Assembly: GCA_013423325.1 (NCBI GenBank)
Contig: BLJB01000283.1
Coordinates: 62,001 to 126,000, forward strand
Length of the DNA: 64,000 nt
DNA from: Usnea hakonensis
Lineage: Eukaryota; Ascomycota; Lecanoromycetes; Lecanorales; Parmeliaceae
Direction of reading: 5' to 3'
The notes under the pieces: generated by a model
Told to the model about the DNA's origin: nothing
The model's database searches: none
What the model saw: only the letters and a program-made list of their open reading frames with translations
Translations under genes and position numbers: made by a program
Shown here: one piece after another, positions 44,482 to 54,655 of the stretch
Layout: each line of letters begins with the position of its first letter
Position numbering within the stretch: position 1 is the stretch's first letter

Positions 44482-45011
44482 TGGAAGTCGAGAAGATTGA
44501 CGCTTGCAAGTAAATGATGTATATTAAGAGCGGCACGTTATGCCGAGACATTTGCAGGTCGAGGTTGTTGCATTGCTTTGGCATGGCGTTTGGTCGGAGT
44601 GGTTTGATGCTTCATGTTCCAGCAGCCGTTGTTTCCTGTGGTGGATCCTGTAGTATACAGATACGGTACTCGCCTGCTGAGCAAACAGCACGAATTACTG
44701 CACTCTATACTGATACTGTGTGGTGTAGATCCATCGCGTCACAACTTGGTCTCATCTTGTCTACCCCGTTGGTGGATCCCTTTCACGAGAAGTCATCGCT
44801 CCATCACCGTCAAGTTCAAGCGGCTACCTATGTAAGCGGTCTCAGATGTTGCAGTTATGGACTTGATCTCATAAAGGCCCGGCTCGGATGTCAGGGACTG
44901 CTCGCAAAACCGCAACGCCAGCGCAATGCACGGAATCGCCACAGCGCATAAAGCAATGAATAGCTACAAAACACACCCACGACCCGGGATTTGGAATCTC
45001 CCGGCAAACCT
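44482..45011. other. convergent intergenic region
   Basis: This 530-bp region lies between the Rab6 and KEI1 stop codons. One plus-strand frame of 145 codons crosses it, but it has no family character and an unbiased composition. I see no gene. Confidence 0.5.
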
Positions 45012-46109
45012 TTATTTCCCGTCTCTCACTTCTTGGACTCTTAGATGCTGCCCCTGCCCTCCTTGCAATTGTGGCATCGGAGGCGGAGGCCCAGTTCCAC
45101 TGCGTCTTCGGCGTTCCCGTTCTATCACTCCAGGCGCATCACCGGCCCCTTGAGCTGGTTCTTTCCTCCTGATCCTACCCATAGCCATCTCATCATTCAT
45201 CCACACATCATCGCCCTCCTCGCTCCCGAGCCAGTATCCTCTTCCCAGACTTATCATCGCCCGCCCTAGCCTACCCTTCCAGCCCTTGCCCTCGGGGAGA
45301 TGCAGGGCGAATGGGTCGTCTATGAGACCTGATGACTTGCCGCCGGTACCCGTTCGTGAGGTAGAGGCGACATATTTTCGTAATACCAAGCGTGCGTAGC
45401 TCATGACTATGAGCACAAAGTAAACTCGAATCGCCCATAGCGCGCAGATTGCAACGATGCTGCTTATGCTTTCCGGCTGTAGCACACCATGCCCTAGACT
45501 CGGTGACGCTGCGGTTGTAGCTGGATGTCCCAAAGAGCCTGAAGTGATGACCTCGTTTTTCTCGCCAGGGACGCCCTGGTCCGATCCTACAGCGACGTCG
45601 ACATGGCTGACGTTGAACTCCGGATTTGTGAAACCTGCGGTGTCGCCGATGGTCTTGCCACCAGCACCAGGTGGGGTATTTCCGTTGGCATCACTATGGT
45701 GCTGCGAGATAACGAGGAACCACGTTACCCCGAATGCGGCCGTATACGCAGCATTTATTATGCTATCAAGTATATAAAATGTAGCAAGGGCGAGGCAGTG
45801 GAAGGGACTTTGCGTTCGAATCTGAGGCGCCAAAAGGACTGTGATGAGGAGTGCGAAAAGAGAATAAATATACATGGAGAATTGAAGAGGAGAGAGATGC
45901 AGGCCGGTGAGGAGGGCGAGGAGGCCGTAGAGGCCAGAGACTTTATTCAATAGGAGTGACAGAGTGGCAAGCTCGGTGCCAGTCCGGAGGGACATTAGAT
46001 AGAGGAAGGTCTGCGTCGAAATGTTAGCTGAGATGTCAGAAGCGGAGAACGAGGAACATGTGCTCACTTTGGGCCGCGGTATGCGTAAAACGCGCGAAGG
46101 GAAGCCCAT
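45012..46109 (-). CDS. KEI1: inositol phosphorylceramide synthase regulatory subunit Kei1
   Basis: Kei1 is the Golgi membrane partner of the inositol phosphorylceramide synthase Aur1, an essential step of fungal sphingolipid synthesis. Exons 46109-46068 and 46010-45012 close in frame to 346 residues. Conserved blocks are PRPKTFLYLMSLRTGTELA, LLNKVSGLYGLLALLTG, IRTQSPFHCLALATFYILDS and NAAYTAAFGVTWFLV. Hydrophobic segments lie near 27-50, 56-76, 83-113 and 196-218. A loop of about 80 polar residues separates the third and fourth. The cytosolic tail is basic and Pro-rich. The start at 46109 is chosen because the family begins there; the frame stays open upstream through a GAA/GAG microsatellite that would add a run of serines. 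An inserted element begins 145 bp upstream of the ATG. Confidence 0.9.
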   Translation of the reverse strand: MGFPSRVLRIPRPKVSTCSSFSASDISANISTQTFLYLMSLRTGTELATLSLLLNKVSGLYGLLALLTGLHLSPLQFSMYIYSLFALLITVLLAPQIRTQSPFHCLALATFYILDSIINAAYTAAFGVTWFLVISQHHSDANGNTPPGAGGKTIGDTAGFTNPEFNVSHVDVAVGSDQGVPGEKNEVITSGSLGHPATTAASPSLGHGVLQPESISSIVAICALWAIRVYFVLIVMSYARLVLRKYVASTSRTGTGGKSSGLIDDPFALHLPEGKGWKGRLGRAMISLGRGYWLGSEEGDDVWMNDEMAMGRIRRKEPAQGAGDAPGVIERERRRRSGTGPPPPMPQLQGGQGQHLRVQEVRDGK

Positions 46110-46119
46110 ATTGACAGTA

Positions 46120-46198
46120 TGATAAGAAGAAGAGGAAGAAGAGGAAGAAGAGGAAGAAGAGGAAGAAGAAGGAGAAGAAGGAGAAGAAGAAGCAGAGA
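46120..46198. repeat. GAA/GAG microsatellite upstream of KEI1
   Basis: A purine-rich run of AGAAGAGGA-type units fills about 80 bp just upstream of the KEI1 start. On the minus strand it is a CT tract, a frequent feature of fungal promoters. It is also open in frame with KEI1 and would encode a poly-Ser extension if an upstream start were used. Confidence 0.75.
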
Positions 46199-46247
46199 TT
46201 AATTGCCTTTCTGGGAAAAGTGAGTTTGGATTTCTTATGACAGAGAG

Positions 46248-46253
46248 CAAAAA
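46248..46253. repeat. left target-site duplication CAAAAA
   Basis: CAAAAA directly precedes the left terminal inverted repeat and recurs directly after the right one at 51537-51542. Six exact bases in direct orientation fit a target-site duplication. The repeat is low in complexity, so chance is possible, but its placement at both ends is exact. Confidence 0.65.
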
Positions 46254-46292
46254 TAGGGTGGACGACGGCTGGCTATATGACAATATCAAAAC
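46254..46292 (+). repeat. left terminal inverted repeat
   Basis: The repeat reads TAGGGTG, then the shared core GACGACGGCTGGCTATATGA, then CAATATCAAAAC. It retains several CpA and TpG sites, unlike the DNA just inside it. Its partner is at 51498-51536. Confidence 0.8.
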
Positions 46293-46315
46293 TTTTTTTT
46301 TTTTTTTTTTTTTTT

Positions 46316-46317
46316 NN
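46316..46317. other. assembly gap (NN)
   Basis: Two undetermined bases follow directly on a 23-T run. The gap size may be arbitrary, so the left part of the element may be incomplete. Confidence 0.95.
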
Positions 46318-49300
46318 ATTAATATAATCTATCTATCTTCTTCGTACGAATTATAATACTTAGTAGAGGTAGTTATAGAGATAGTTATTACTCTAAAGGG
46401 TTAGAAGACTATAAGGATAATATCCTTTATTAAGTCTCTAACTAATAGAAGTACTATAAGATTATTATTTAGCTTACTAATAATAAAGATCTAGTTATTT
46501 ACCCTCGTACGCTATAATATTATTTTAGAAAGTAAAATATCTCTTATAGAGACTTTATAGAGGATATAGAAAAATTATAATAATATATTTATATTTTATT
46601 TTATCGAGCTAGGGCTTTAAATAAAGAGATACTATAATAGCTTTAGATTAATAACTTTACTATTACTACTACTAGTCTTATATAAATTAAAAAAGAGCTT
46701 AGATATAAATAATTAGAGATAAATTAGAAGATTAAAAATTATATAGATAAAGTTATATAAGGACTTATTAAAGAAGAGGCTAGAAAGGGCGTAATATAGA
46801 GCCTTAAAAAAAGAATATTAATAGAGTATTTTAGAAAGCTTAGATATCTAGTAATTAGATACTCTTTATATAAAAATTTTCTATTTAGATTTATTAACTT
46901 CTCTTAGAGATTATTTCTTTACTATATACTATACGCTCTTTTCTAATATTATTAATTAACGACTTTAAGATCTCTAATATATATAAGGTAAATATATTAT
47001 CTTTAATCTAAATCTTATCTAGTCTATTAATAATTATAATAAGCTATAGAATTTTAATATTAAAATCTATACTAGAATTAATATCTACTTTTAATATATA
47101 TTCTAGTATATAATAGGGATTTTAAATTATATAGCTATTAGTATTTTATATAGCTATCTTAATATAATCTCCTCTCCTACTCTTAATTAATAGCCTCAAT
47201 TTATATAATCTAATTATAGTATCGAGACTATTCTAATAGTTTAAGTATATCTTACTCTTTAGTAAGCGAAAGATCTATAAATAACGTTTAGAGAATATTA
47301 TATATACGGGATAAATATTACTAATTAATAAATTAAGTTATAGTAGGCCTAATTAACTAAGTCTTTTTTTAGGAAATAGATCGACTTCTTTTATATATTT
47401 AAAGATTTTAACTTCTTTTCTAAAGATTTACTTCTAGACTAGATTATAATCCTTACTATCTATCTACCTATAATTTATATAGAGGTTATATAGTTTATTA
47501 ATAAATAGAATATATATAATATATACTAATAATTAAATTATTTAAAATTAATATAGAGGAAATTATTAACTTTATTCTATTATCCTAAAAAAAGGATTAA
47601 TAACTATAGACTTAATCTAGATTAGCTAACTCTTACTTATCTATATTAAGATATAGAAGATTATAGTAAGTCTTTCTATTTTATATAAAGTACCTTTTCT
47701 TTATTTAAAATATTTAAATACCTCTATCCTTATATATAGTATATATTCTAAATATCTCTATCTTTATATAGGGATTTAATATATATTATTAATAATGCTT
47801 CTCTATCTTTATATATCTTTATATAAAGAAATAATTACTAATAAAGCTATAGATCCTAATAAGTATCTTCTACCCTTTATACTAAAATAATATAATACCT
47901 TTTTATATTAGTAAGATTTTAATCTATATATATTATCTTTAATCTCTAAAAATAAATAGTAGTTATTATAGCTAGCTTATTATTATACGCTTTATATAGA
48001 GGTTAGCTACTAAATAATCTAAAGTCTTAAGCCTTAATTTAGACTTTATAAATATCTAGATAATATAGTAAATTAGTAAGGTCTAGATTTATAATTAATA
48101 GAGGATATATAATAGATAGAGCTTTAAAGAGAGGGTCCTAATAAAGGGTTTATAGAGTAGATTTAAGAGTCTAAAGGGATTTTATAAAGTTAATATAGAT
48201 ATTTTATTCTATTTTTATATAACTTTATCTTTCTCTATTCTTTTTTTATACGAGTCTCTCTCTTTCTTTAGAGATTATATTTTCCTCTAATATTATTTTC
48301 TTCTAGATACTAAAATATAGTATAACTAGTAATATATATTACTAATTAGTATAATAATATAAAGATTATAATACTTTAAATCTTTATTTCGTATAATCTA
48401 GCTACCTCTTTTTTATTTAATACTAAGATCTATTAGATTATTAATATTCTAGATAATTCCCTAAAGCCTTCTTATACGAAGGTACTAGAAGATCCCGTAC
48501 TATAATACTAGTATACTTAATAGCGAAGTATATACTCTTAATTAAAATAGCCTTTATATAATAATTATAGACCTCCCCTATTAGAGCCTTAATTTATATT
48601 CTATATTTAGGGTATAATAGTTAAGGATATATATTAAAATAGTCTTATCTAGTACTTTATATCTAGAAAGAAATTAGTCTCTTTAATATTAAATCGTACT
48701 CGTATAAATATTACTATTATCCTATAAACGGTATAGACTATTATTATTAATAATAAAGAGATTCTCGATCTAACTAAAATTATTAAGATTAAGAAGATAA
48801 ATATATATTCTATCTTTATATTATATAATTAACTAATATCTTTTTAGACTCGACTATAATAATAATTCCCTATTATATAATTATAAGTTATTAGGACTTT
48901 ATCTTTAAAAATATCTTTCGTAAACGCCCTAGACTATACTACCTCTTTAATACTAGCTCTATTTCTAAATAGTATCTTATATAATTATAGTTAAAGAATA
49001 TAGGATTAGTAAAGCTATCTATAAATATATCTTTTATATAAAATACTAAAGAGCTTCTTAAAGGAGACTACTTTAACTAGTAAGATAATAGAGAAAAGGA
49101 GTATCTTATAATCCTAGTTATCTAGAGACTTATATATTATCTTTATACGAAGTATAAGGATCTAGATAATACCTCTTTTTTTTAGATTAAGGTTAAATAA
49201 GAGAAGTAAGAGAAGTAAGCTAAAATTAAAAAGAAGATTAAAAAGGAGATTAAATAGAAACTATAATCTATATAACCCTAATAATATAAATAACCTTTAT

Positions 49301-50951
49301 AATCTATATAACGTTAATATAATATCTATTAATCTCCCCCTAAATCTTCTTCTCCTATACGACTACCTCTTATCTATAAAAGATCTTAATATAAGGTTTT
49401 ATTATTACTAGATAATAAAGATAAAATCTCTATTAAGCCTTTTACCCCTATATAATTAATAGATTATATAGTACTATTTTCTACTTAGTTATCTTTATCT
49501 TTTTTTAAGCTTTCTAAGCTTCTATCTCCTACCCCCTCCTTCTAGAAAGAAATAATTAATAATAAAGTATAATTAGAAATATTAATAAATAATAGGTATA
49601 TAATATTAAGAGTACTATTAAGTAATAAGATATTTATATAATCTTCTCTTCTAATATCTCCTTCCCCTTCTCTAAAGGATAGATAGGATTATATAAGATT
49701 AGAATAAAGGCCCCTTAACTAGGCTAAGAGGGATTAAAGTAAGTAAGAAGGTTAAAGAAAAAGTAGAAAAAAGAAGGTTTAATAAATTTACTACCTTTTA
49801 AATAAGATATATACTAATACTACTAGGGGTATTTATATAAAGGTATCTTAGAGTAAAGTATCTTTTAATAAGATTTAAAATATATCTCTACTTTTAGGAT
49901 TATATTTAGATTATTTTTAATAAGGGTATCTTATATAAATATAATATATTAATTTAAACTTCTAATCTATTATTTTTTACTTTATCTAATACTAACTATT
50001 TTATATAAAGAGTCTAACTTAGCTTTACTTTATATAAAGATAAAGGTTACTAGTCTTAAATACTATATAGAGGTATAGGTTTATTATTTAAATATAAAAT
50101 AATATATTAAATATATATTAATATACGATAAATAAATAGATAAATAAATAGAAATAAAACTTTTTATATATATTTTAGAGAACTATAGAGTTCCTCTATA
50201 ACCCCGAAGGACCTAATAGCTTCCTCTCTCCCTACTTTAGCCCTAGTAGCTATTACCGGATTAACCCGTAATTATCCCTTAGAGATTAAGATCTCGAGCC
50301 GCTATAAGATAGTAAGTAATAATTATCTAATCTATTATCTCCGTTATTATTCTAAAAGTATCGGAGGCTATAATCCCGCTATTTATAATTAGCGTACGCC
50401 TTACTAAAATACCCCGGAAGGTAGCGGTACTCTAGGAAGGGGTAGAGACCTAGGCTCCCCTAATATTAATAGTAAGTACGCGATAGTATTTACCTCTAAT
50501 TCTAGATTAAGATTATATTAATATAGTTTAGATAATATAATCCTATTTAATATAATAAGATTATACTAAGTATAAATATTATATCTATACCTAGAAAGGC
50601 TAGGATTATAAATTATCTAGATATATATATTTACCCCTATATCTATTACTATCCTATTAGAAGGATAGGGTACTAACTAGTAAAAATACTAGTTAAGGCT
50701 ACTAAAACTATATTATAAATAATAAGAACCCTATTATATAAAGTTAGCTAACTAATTTAAGTAGTAAGAGAAATAGTAAAGATAGTAAAATAAAATAATA
50801 ACTTTATATATATATTAATAGTAGTAGGGGGGGGCTTAGTAGATTAGTAAGGGTAATAATAGTACTATTATATAAAGTCTAGATTAGTAAGATACTCTAA
50901 TAAGTACTATTACTATAATTATAGTATAATATCTATAGTAGAGGAAGAAAG

Positions 50952-51250
50952 CTACTTATTTAGTAGTAGTAATAATAGTAGTAATAGTAGTAATAGAGGG
51001 GAGCTTTATATAGAGCTAATTAGCTAGATACTTATATAATTAGAAAGATAGATATCTATTACTTATCTAGTAGTATAGTTATAATAGTAGTACTATAAAT
51101 CTAATTAGTTATATACTCGGATATTTAAAATATAAGGGTATAATAACTTATTTAGTAATAATAATAATAATAGTAAGGGAAGCTTTATATAGAGCTAGTT
51201 AGCTATATACTTATATAATTAGAGAGATAAGTATTTATTACTTACCTTAG
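50952..51250. repeat. diverged tandem duplication inside the RIP core
   Basis: A stretch starting ACTTATTTAGTAGTAGTAAT near 50953 and running into GAGCTTTATATAGAGCTA at about 51001 recurs near 51146 and 51179 with point differences, an offset of roughly 180 bp. Both copies continue with a similar TTAGCTA...ACTTATATAATTAGA...GATA segment. It may be a remnant of subterminal repeats of the original element. Confidence 0.5.
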
Positions 51251-51497
51251 TAGTAGTAATAATAATATTAGTAAGGAAGAAGAAAAGAAAGAAAGTAGAA
51301 TCTTTATATAAAAAAAAAATTTTACGCGCTAAGGCTAGCCCTATTTAGATCTAACTACTACTCTTATTAATTCTATAGCTATATAAAGTTATATAGAAAA
51401 TAATTAATTAATCTATAGACTCGTATAAATATTAGGGAAGTATAGAAAGTATTTAGATATTAGACGAATAGTATACGAAAAAGAAAAAAAAAAATCA

Positions 51498-51536
51498 GGT
51501 TTAATATTGTCATATAGCCAGCCGTCGTCTACCCTA
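51498..51536 (-). repeat. right terminal inverted repeat
   Basis: Reverse complement of the left repeat with three differences. Two are transitions at TpG-to-TpA and CpA-to-TpA positions, exactly the RIP changes, and one is A versus C. Confidence 0.8.
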
Positions 51537-51542
51537 CAAAAA
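51537..51542. repeat. right target-site duplication CAAAAA
   Basis: Direct copy of the hexamer at 46248-46253, placed immediately after the terminal ACCCTA of the element. Confidence 0.65.
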
Positions 51543-52030
51543 GATGAGAGAAGAATTTGTTACACTGGGCTCGGCATCTCCGGCTAAATTAGCCAATTTA
51601 TATAATACGGCTTGACTCCTCCCATCCTTCGATATCATCCCTACTCCGTAAAGACTTCCTTGTAGCAGATTTTTGATTTGATATATATCGTGTTTCTTTC
51701 AATTTCTTTAATACTAGCTATAGGTTTTAGGTCAAGAAAATGTCACAAGTTTTTGCCTTACAATCATTCATGGCCGGCAAAGAATTGTTGTCGTGATAGA
51801 TCTAAGTACAAAAAGCTCCAACAGGCACAAGACCTGGATAGCCAGTAAAGCATCCTATCGTAGCTCGCCCATAACGACCTTTCATCGTCGGTACAGGCTA
51901 GCAGCAAAGACAATGCCAAGCATAATCGCTAGATATCGACAGGATAATGTAAGGTATGTATTAAAGTATTAGATCCAATTACTTTTGAATTCTCTGACAC
52001 CAATTCGGCCCACTACCATCATCATGCCAA
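51543..52030. other. flank between element and wall-protein gene
   Basis: Normal composition returns directly after the element: CpA and TpG are frequent again. The 490 bp hold the 3' flank of the wall-protein gene. No gene is seen. Confidence 0.5.
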
Positions 52031-54655
52031 TCACAAAATCATCGCCAAAGTGAGACATGCCACAAAAAAACTAACGACGGCAGTGGAGGCCTTGGAACCA
52101 GACGCAGCGCCTTCGAAGGCCTTGGGAGATGAGGAGGGTGATGAGCTGGTAGTCGCACTAGGAGAATTGGTCTCGCCAGCTTCAGCAGCGTTTTGCGAGG
52201 CTGAAGCTTGAGCAGAGGCGGCAGCAGCAGCAGCAGCAGCTTGAGACTCTTGGGCAGCACCTGCGGCGGGGTTCGCAGCGACTGGATTTGAGCCAGCTTC
52301 GTTTGCACCCGGAGTGCTGTTTGCTACTGCAGGATTCGCGACGGCCTGGTTCGGGCTTCCTGGTGCATTGACCCCGGGTGTGCTGTTTGTAGTGGCGGGG
52401 CTTGCGGCGTTTTGCGAGGCGGAAGCTTGAGCAGAGGCAGCAGCAGCAGCTTGAGACTCTTGGGCAGCACTTGCGGCGGGGTTCGCAGCGACGGGATTTG
52501 AGCCAGCTTCGTTTGCACCCGGAGTAGTACTGTTTGCTGCTGCAGGATTCGCGACGGCCTGGTTCGGGCTTCCTGGTGCATTGACCCCAGGTGTGTTTTG
52601 AGAGTTGCTACCGGGAGAGTTGCCGCTGGAAGAGCTGCTTCCGGGAGAGTTACCGCTCGAAGAGTTGCTGCCGGGAGAGTTGCTGCTAGAGTTGCTGCCC
52701 GGGAAATTGCCGTTGGGGGAGTTACCGCTGGGAGAGTTACCACTGGAAGAGTTGCTGCTGGGAGTGTTGCTGCCGACAGAGTTACCGCTTGAAGAGTTGC
52801 TGCCGGGAGAGTTGCTGCTAGAGTTGCTGCTGGGGGTGTTGCCGTTGGGAGTGTTGCTGCCGATAGAGTTACCGCTTGAAGAGTTGCTTTCGGGGGTGTT
52901 GCTGCTAGGTGAACTGCTGCTAGAGGAGCTGTTTGCAAAGGGAGCTTGAGCAGCAAACTGCGAGCCACTAGATTGGGATGCTGCACTAGCGGACGCCTGA
53001 GAAGGAGAGACTTGGTGTGACTCGCCGTTGGATGGAGACGCGGATTGAGTCTCGACAGTGACCTGGCCATTGGGAGCGGTGTGGCTGACAACAGACACAC
53101 CAGCAGATTGATTCTGCACGACCTGAGATGGAGAGGTTTGATTTCTGTCACCGCTGAACGGGGACGGCGACTGGGTCTCAACGGTAACCTCACCATTGGA
53201 AGCAGTATGGCTAACGAGAGAAATTCCAGCGGGCTGGGTCTCAACAGTGACCTCGCCATTGGAAGCAGTATGGCTAACGAGGGAAACTTCAGCAGACTGA
53301 GTCTCGAGGGTGACCTCGCCATTGGAGGCGGTATGGCTAACAATGACCTCGGCAGGAAGTGTCTGGACTGAGACAGACCCATTAGGAGCCGTCGAGGTGA
53401 CAAGCATCTCTCCAGCAGAATGAGTCTCAGCATTGAATTGCCCGTTAGAAATGGTGGTACTGGAGGGGATCATCGATGATGAAACTCCGGTGCCGAAGAC
53501 TCCAGTGCTAAAGGCTCCAGTGCCGACTACTCCAGTGCCGACCACTCCAGTGCCAACTGCTCCGGTAGCGAATGCTCCGGTACCGACTGCTCCGGTACCG
53601 ACTGCTCCAGTGCCAACTGCTCCAGTGTTGAAAAGAGAGCCAGAGGCGAAACCGGACGGGGCAGCGAAAGCGTTTGCGGAGGAATTCGTATAACCAGGCT
53701 GATGATGGCCAAAAATGAGAGGAGCACGTCCTGCGGGTGCCGTCGTCTGGCTTGGGGTACTCGTAACGATCGTCGAGTTTGAAGCTACAGGAGCGGCCGT
53801 TGCCGAGGTGTTGAGCTCGATAGATGTTGGCAATGATCCAGGAATTTTGATAGGAGGACAGGTTGGGCAAGGCTTGTACTCCGTTTCTGTTGAACCTTGT
53901 CCCGGAATTGTGACAGGAGGGCAGGTAGGGCAGGGCTTATAAACAGTCGTTGCTGAGCCTGATCCCGGAATTGTGACAGGTGGGCAGGTAGGGCATGGCT
54001 TGTAAACAGTCGCCGTCGAATTTGATCCAGCAATCGTGATAGGAGGGCATGTGGGGCATGGCTTGTACACAGTCGTTGCTGAGCCTGATCCTGGAATTGT
54101 GACAGGTGGGCAGGTGGGGCATGGCTTATAAACAGTCGTTGCTGAGGCTGATCCTGGAATTGTGACAGGTGGGCAGGTAGGGCAGGATTTGTAGACAGTC
54201 GCCGTTGAGTTCGATCCCGATATCGTAGTTACGGGGCAAGTTGAGCAAGGTTTCATGACTGTGACGGAGACATTGACAGCTGGAGCCGCATATATCTGTG
54301 GCCTGACTGGCGACGTAGAATTCTTGAAAGACTGTGGTGAAGATGGAATTCCAGTGTTGAGGTTTACGTTGCTTATGGATGCAACGTAGTGAGCAACTGG
54401 CGCGGTGTGATTCTTCGGGCTGTATGGCCCGGGAGGCGTGAAATGGTTGTGAGGGTTGATGCCAGACTTCATCGGCATGGGCGCTGTTGGACCCGGTCCA
54501 GGGGTATAGACTGGCTCATTGACGTGACAAGTCGATCCGCAAGGGAGTGTACTTGTAAGTGTACTGGTAGAATTCGAGACGCCTGTCCCCAAGAGGGCAG
54601 CTGCATCGGACGCGAAGACCAGAGCCCCAAAGGCAAAGGCGATGCTGGACTGCAT
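52031..54655 (-). CDS. repeat-rich GPI-anchored cell wall protein, adhesin-like
   Basis: An intronless frame of 874 residues from the ATG at 54655. It starts with a signal peptide (MQSSIAFAFGALVFASDAAA) and ends with a small-residue omega region and a hydrophobic tail (STAVVSFFVACLTLAMIL), the layout of a GPI-anchored wall protein. Between lie five repeat types. First are seven 21-residue units of the form VYKPCPTCPPVTIPGSxSATT, near residues 128-275. Then come GTGAV units and SHTASNGEVTVETQ units. SSGNSPGSNS units follow. Last are two copies of about 65 residues containing PGVNAPGSPNQAVANPA and AAQESQAAAAA. Ser, Thr and Asn-X-Ser/Thr are abundant, so heavy glycosylation is likely. Such repeats vary in number between strains. 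Adhesion is inference; no ligand-binding domain is recognised. Confidence 0.85.
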   Translation of the reverse strand: MQSSIAFAFGALVFASDAAALLGTGVSNSTSTLTSTLPCGSTCHVNEPVYTPGPGPTAPMPMKSGINPHNHFTPPGPYSPKNHTAPVAHYVASISNVNLNTGIPSSPQSFKNSTSPVRPQIYAAPAVNVSVTVMKPCSTCPVTTISGSNSTATVYKSCPTCPPVTIPGSASATTVYKPCPTCPPVTIPGSGSATTVYKPCPTCPPITIAGSNSTATVYKPCPTCPPVTIPGSGSATTVYKPCPTCPPVTIPGQGSTETEYKPCPTCPPIKIPGSLPTSIELNTSATAAPVASNSTIVTSTPSQTTAPAGRAPLIFGHHQPGYTNSSANAFAAPSGFASGSLFNTGAVGTGAVGTGAVGTGAFATGAVGTGVVGTGVVGTGAFSTGVFGTGVSSSMIPSSTTISNGQFNAETHSAGEMLVTSTAPNGSVSVQTLPAEVIVSHTASNGEVTLETQSAEVSLVSHTASNGEVTVETQPAGISLVSHTASNGEVTVETQSPSPFSGDRNQTSPSQVVQNQSAGVSVVSHTAPNGQVTVETQSASPSNGESHQVSPSQASASAASQSSGSQFAAQAPFANSSSSSSSPSSNTPESNSSSGNSIGSNTPNGNTPSSNSSSNSPGSNSSSGNSVGSNTPSSNSSSGNSPSGNSPNGNFPGSNSSSNSPGSNSSSGNSPGSSSSSGNSPGSNSQNTPGVNAPGSPNQAVANPAAANSTTPGANEAGSNPVAANPAASAAQESQAAAAASAQASASQNAASPATTNSTPGVNAPGSPNQAVANPAVANSTPGANEAGSNPVAANPAAGAAQESQAAAAAAAASAQASASQNAAEAGETNSPSATTSSSPSSSPKAFEGAASGSKASTAVVSFFVACLTLAMIL
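53826..54270 (-). repeat. seven tandem 63-bp coding repeats (CPTCPP type)
   Basis: Seven 63-bp units encode 21-residue blocks with an invariant C-x-T-C-P pair. The outer units are the most diverged (KPCSTCPVTTISG and KPCPTCPPIKIPG), the inner ones nearly identical. This gradient is typical of repeat spread by unequal crossing-over. Confidence 0.85.

Larger units (their letters stand above)
46254..51536. mobile_element. RIP-saturated inserted element with terminal inverted repeats
   Basis: The block starts TAGGGT and ends ACCCTA, with 39-bp imperfect inverted repeats at 46254-46292 and 51498-51536 that match at 36 of 39 positions. Inside each end a homopolymer follows: 23 T at 46293-46315, and an A-rich run near 51472-51494. 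The core, about 46318 to 51490, is extremely AT-rich and almost lacks CpA and TpG; I found only CpA near 47196 and TpG near 47796 on inspection. CpG and many C or G bases remain, also in a GC-richer part near 50190-50490. This is the footprint of repeat-induced point mutation. No open frame of useful length exists, so the transposon class cannot be read. An NN gap at 46316-46317 means the true length is unknown. Confidence 0.8.

Noticed and set aside
44514..44951. 145-codon plus-strand frame as a gene
   Set aside because: It has no signal, domain or intron structure and lies between two convergent genes.
46318..51490. AT-rich block as a mitochondrial insertion or a centromere
   Set aside because: The near absence of CpA and TpG with retained CpG is the RIP footprint,and exact inverted ends plus a target duplication mark an insertion. 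No mitochondrial gene text is seen.
46254..51536. Tc1/mariner element with TA target duplication
   Set aside because: The ends do begin with TA, but the exact CAAAAA repeats just outside fit a 6-bp duplication better and would otherwise be a coincidence.
53826..54270. Regular 63-bp repeats as a CRISPR array
   Set aside because: The repeats are contiguous, in frame and encode a conserved 21-residue unit in a eukaryotic wall protein.
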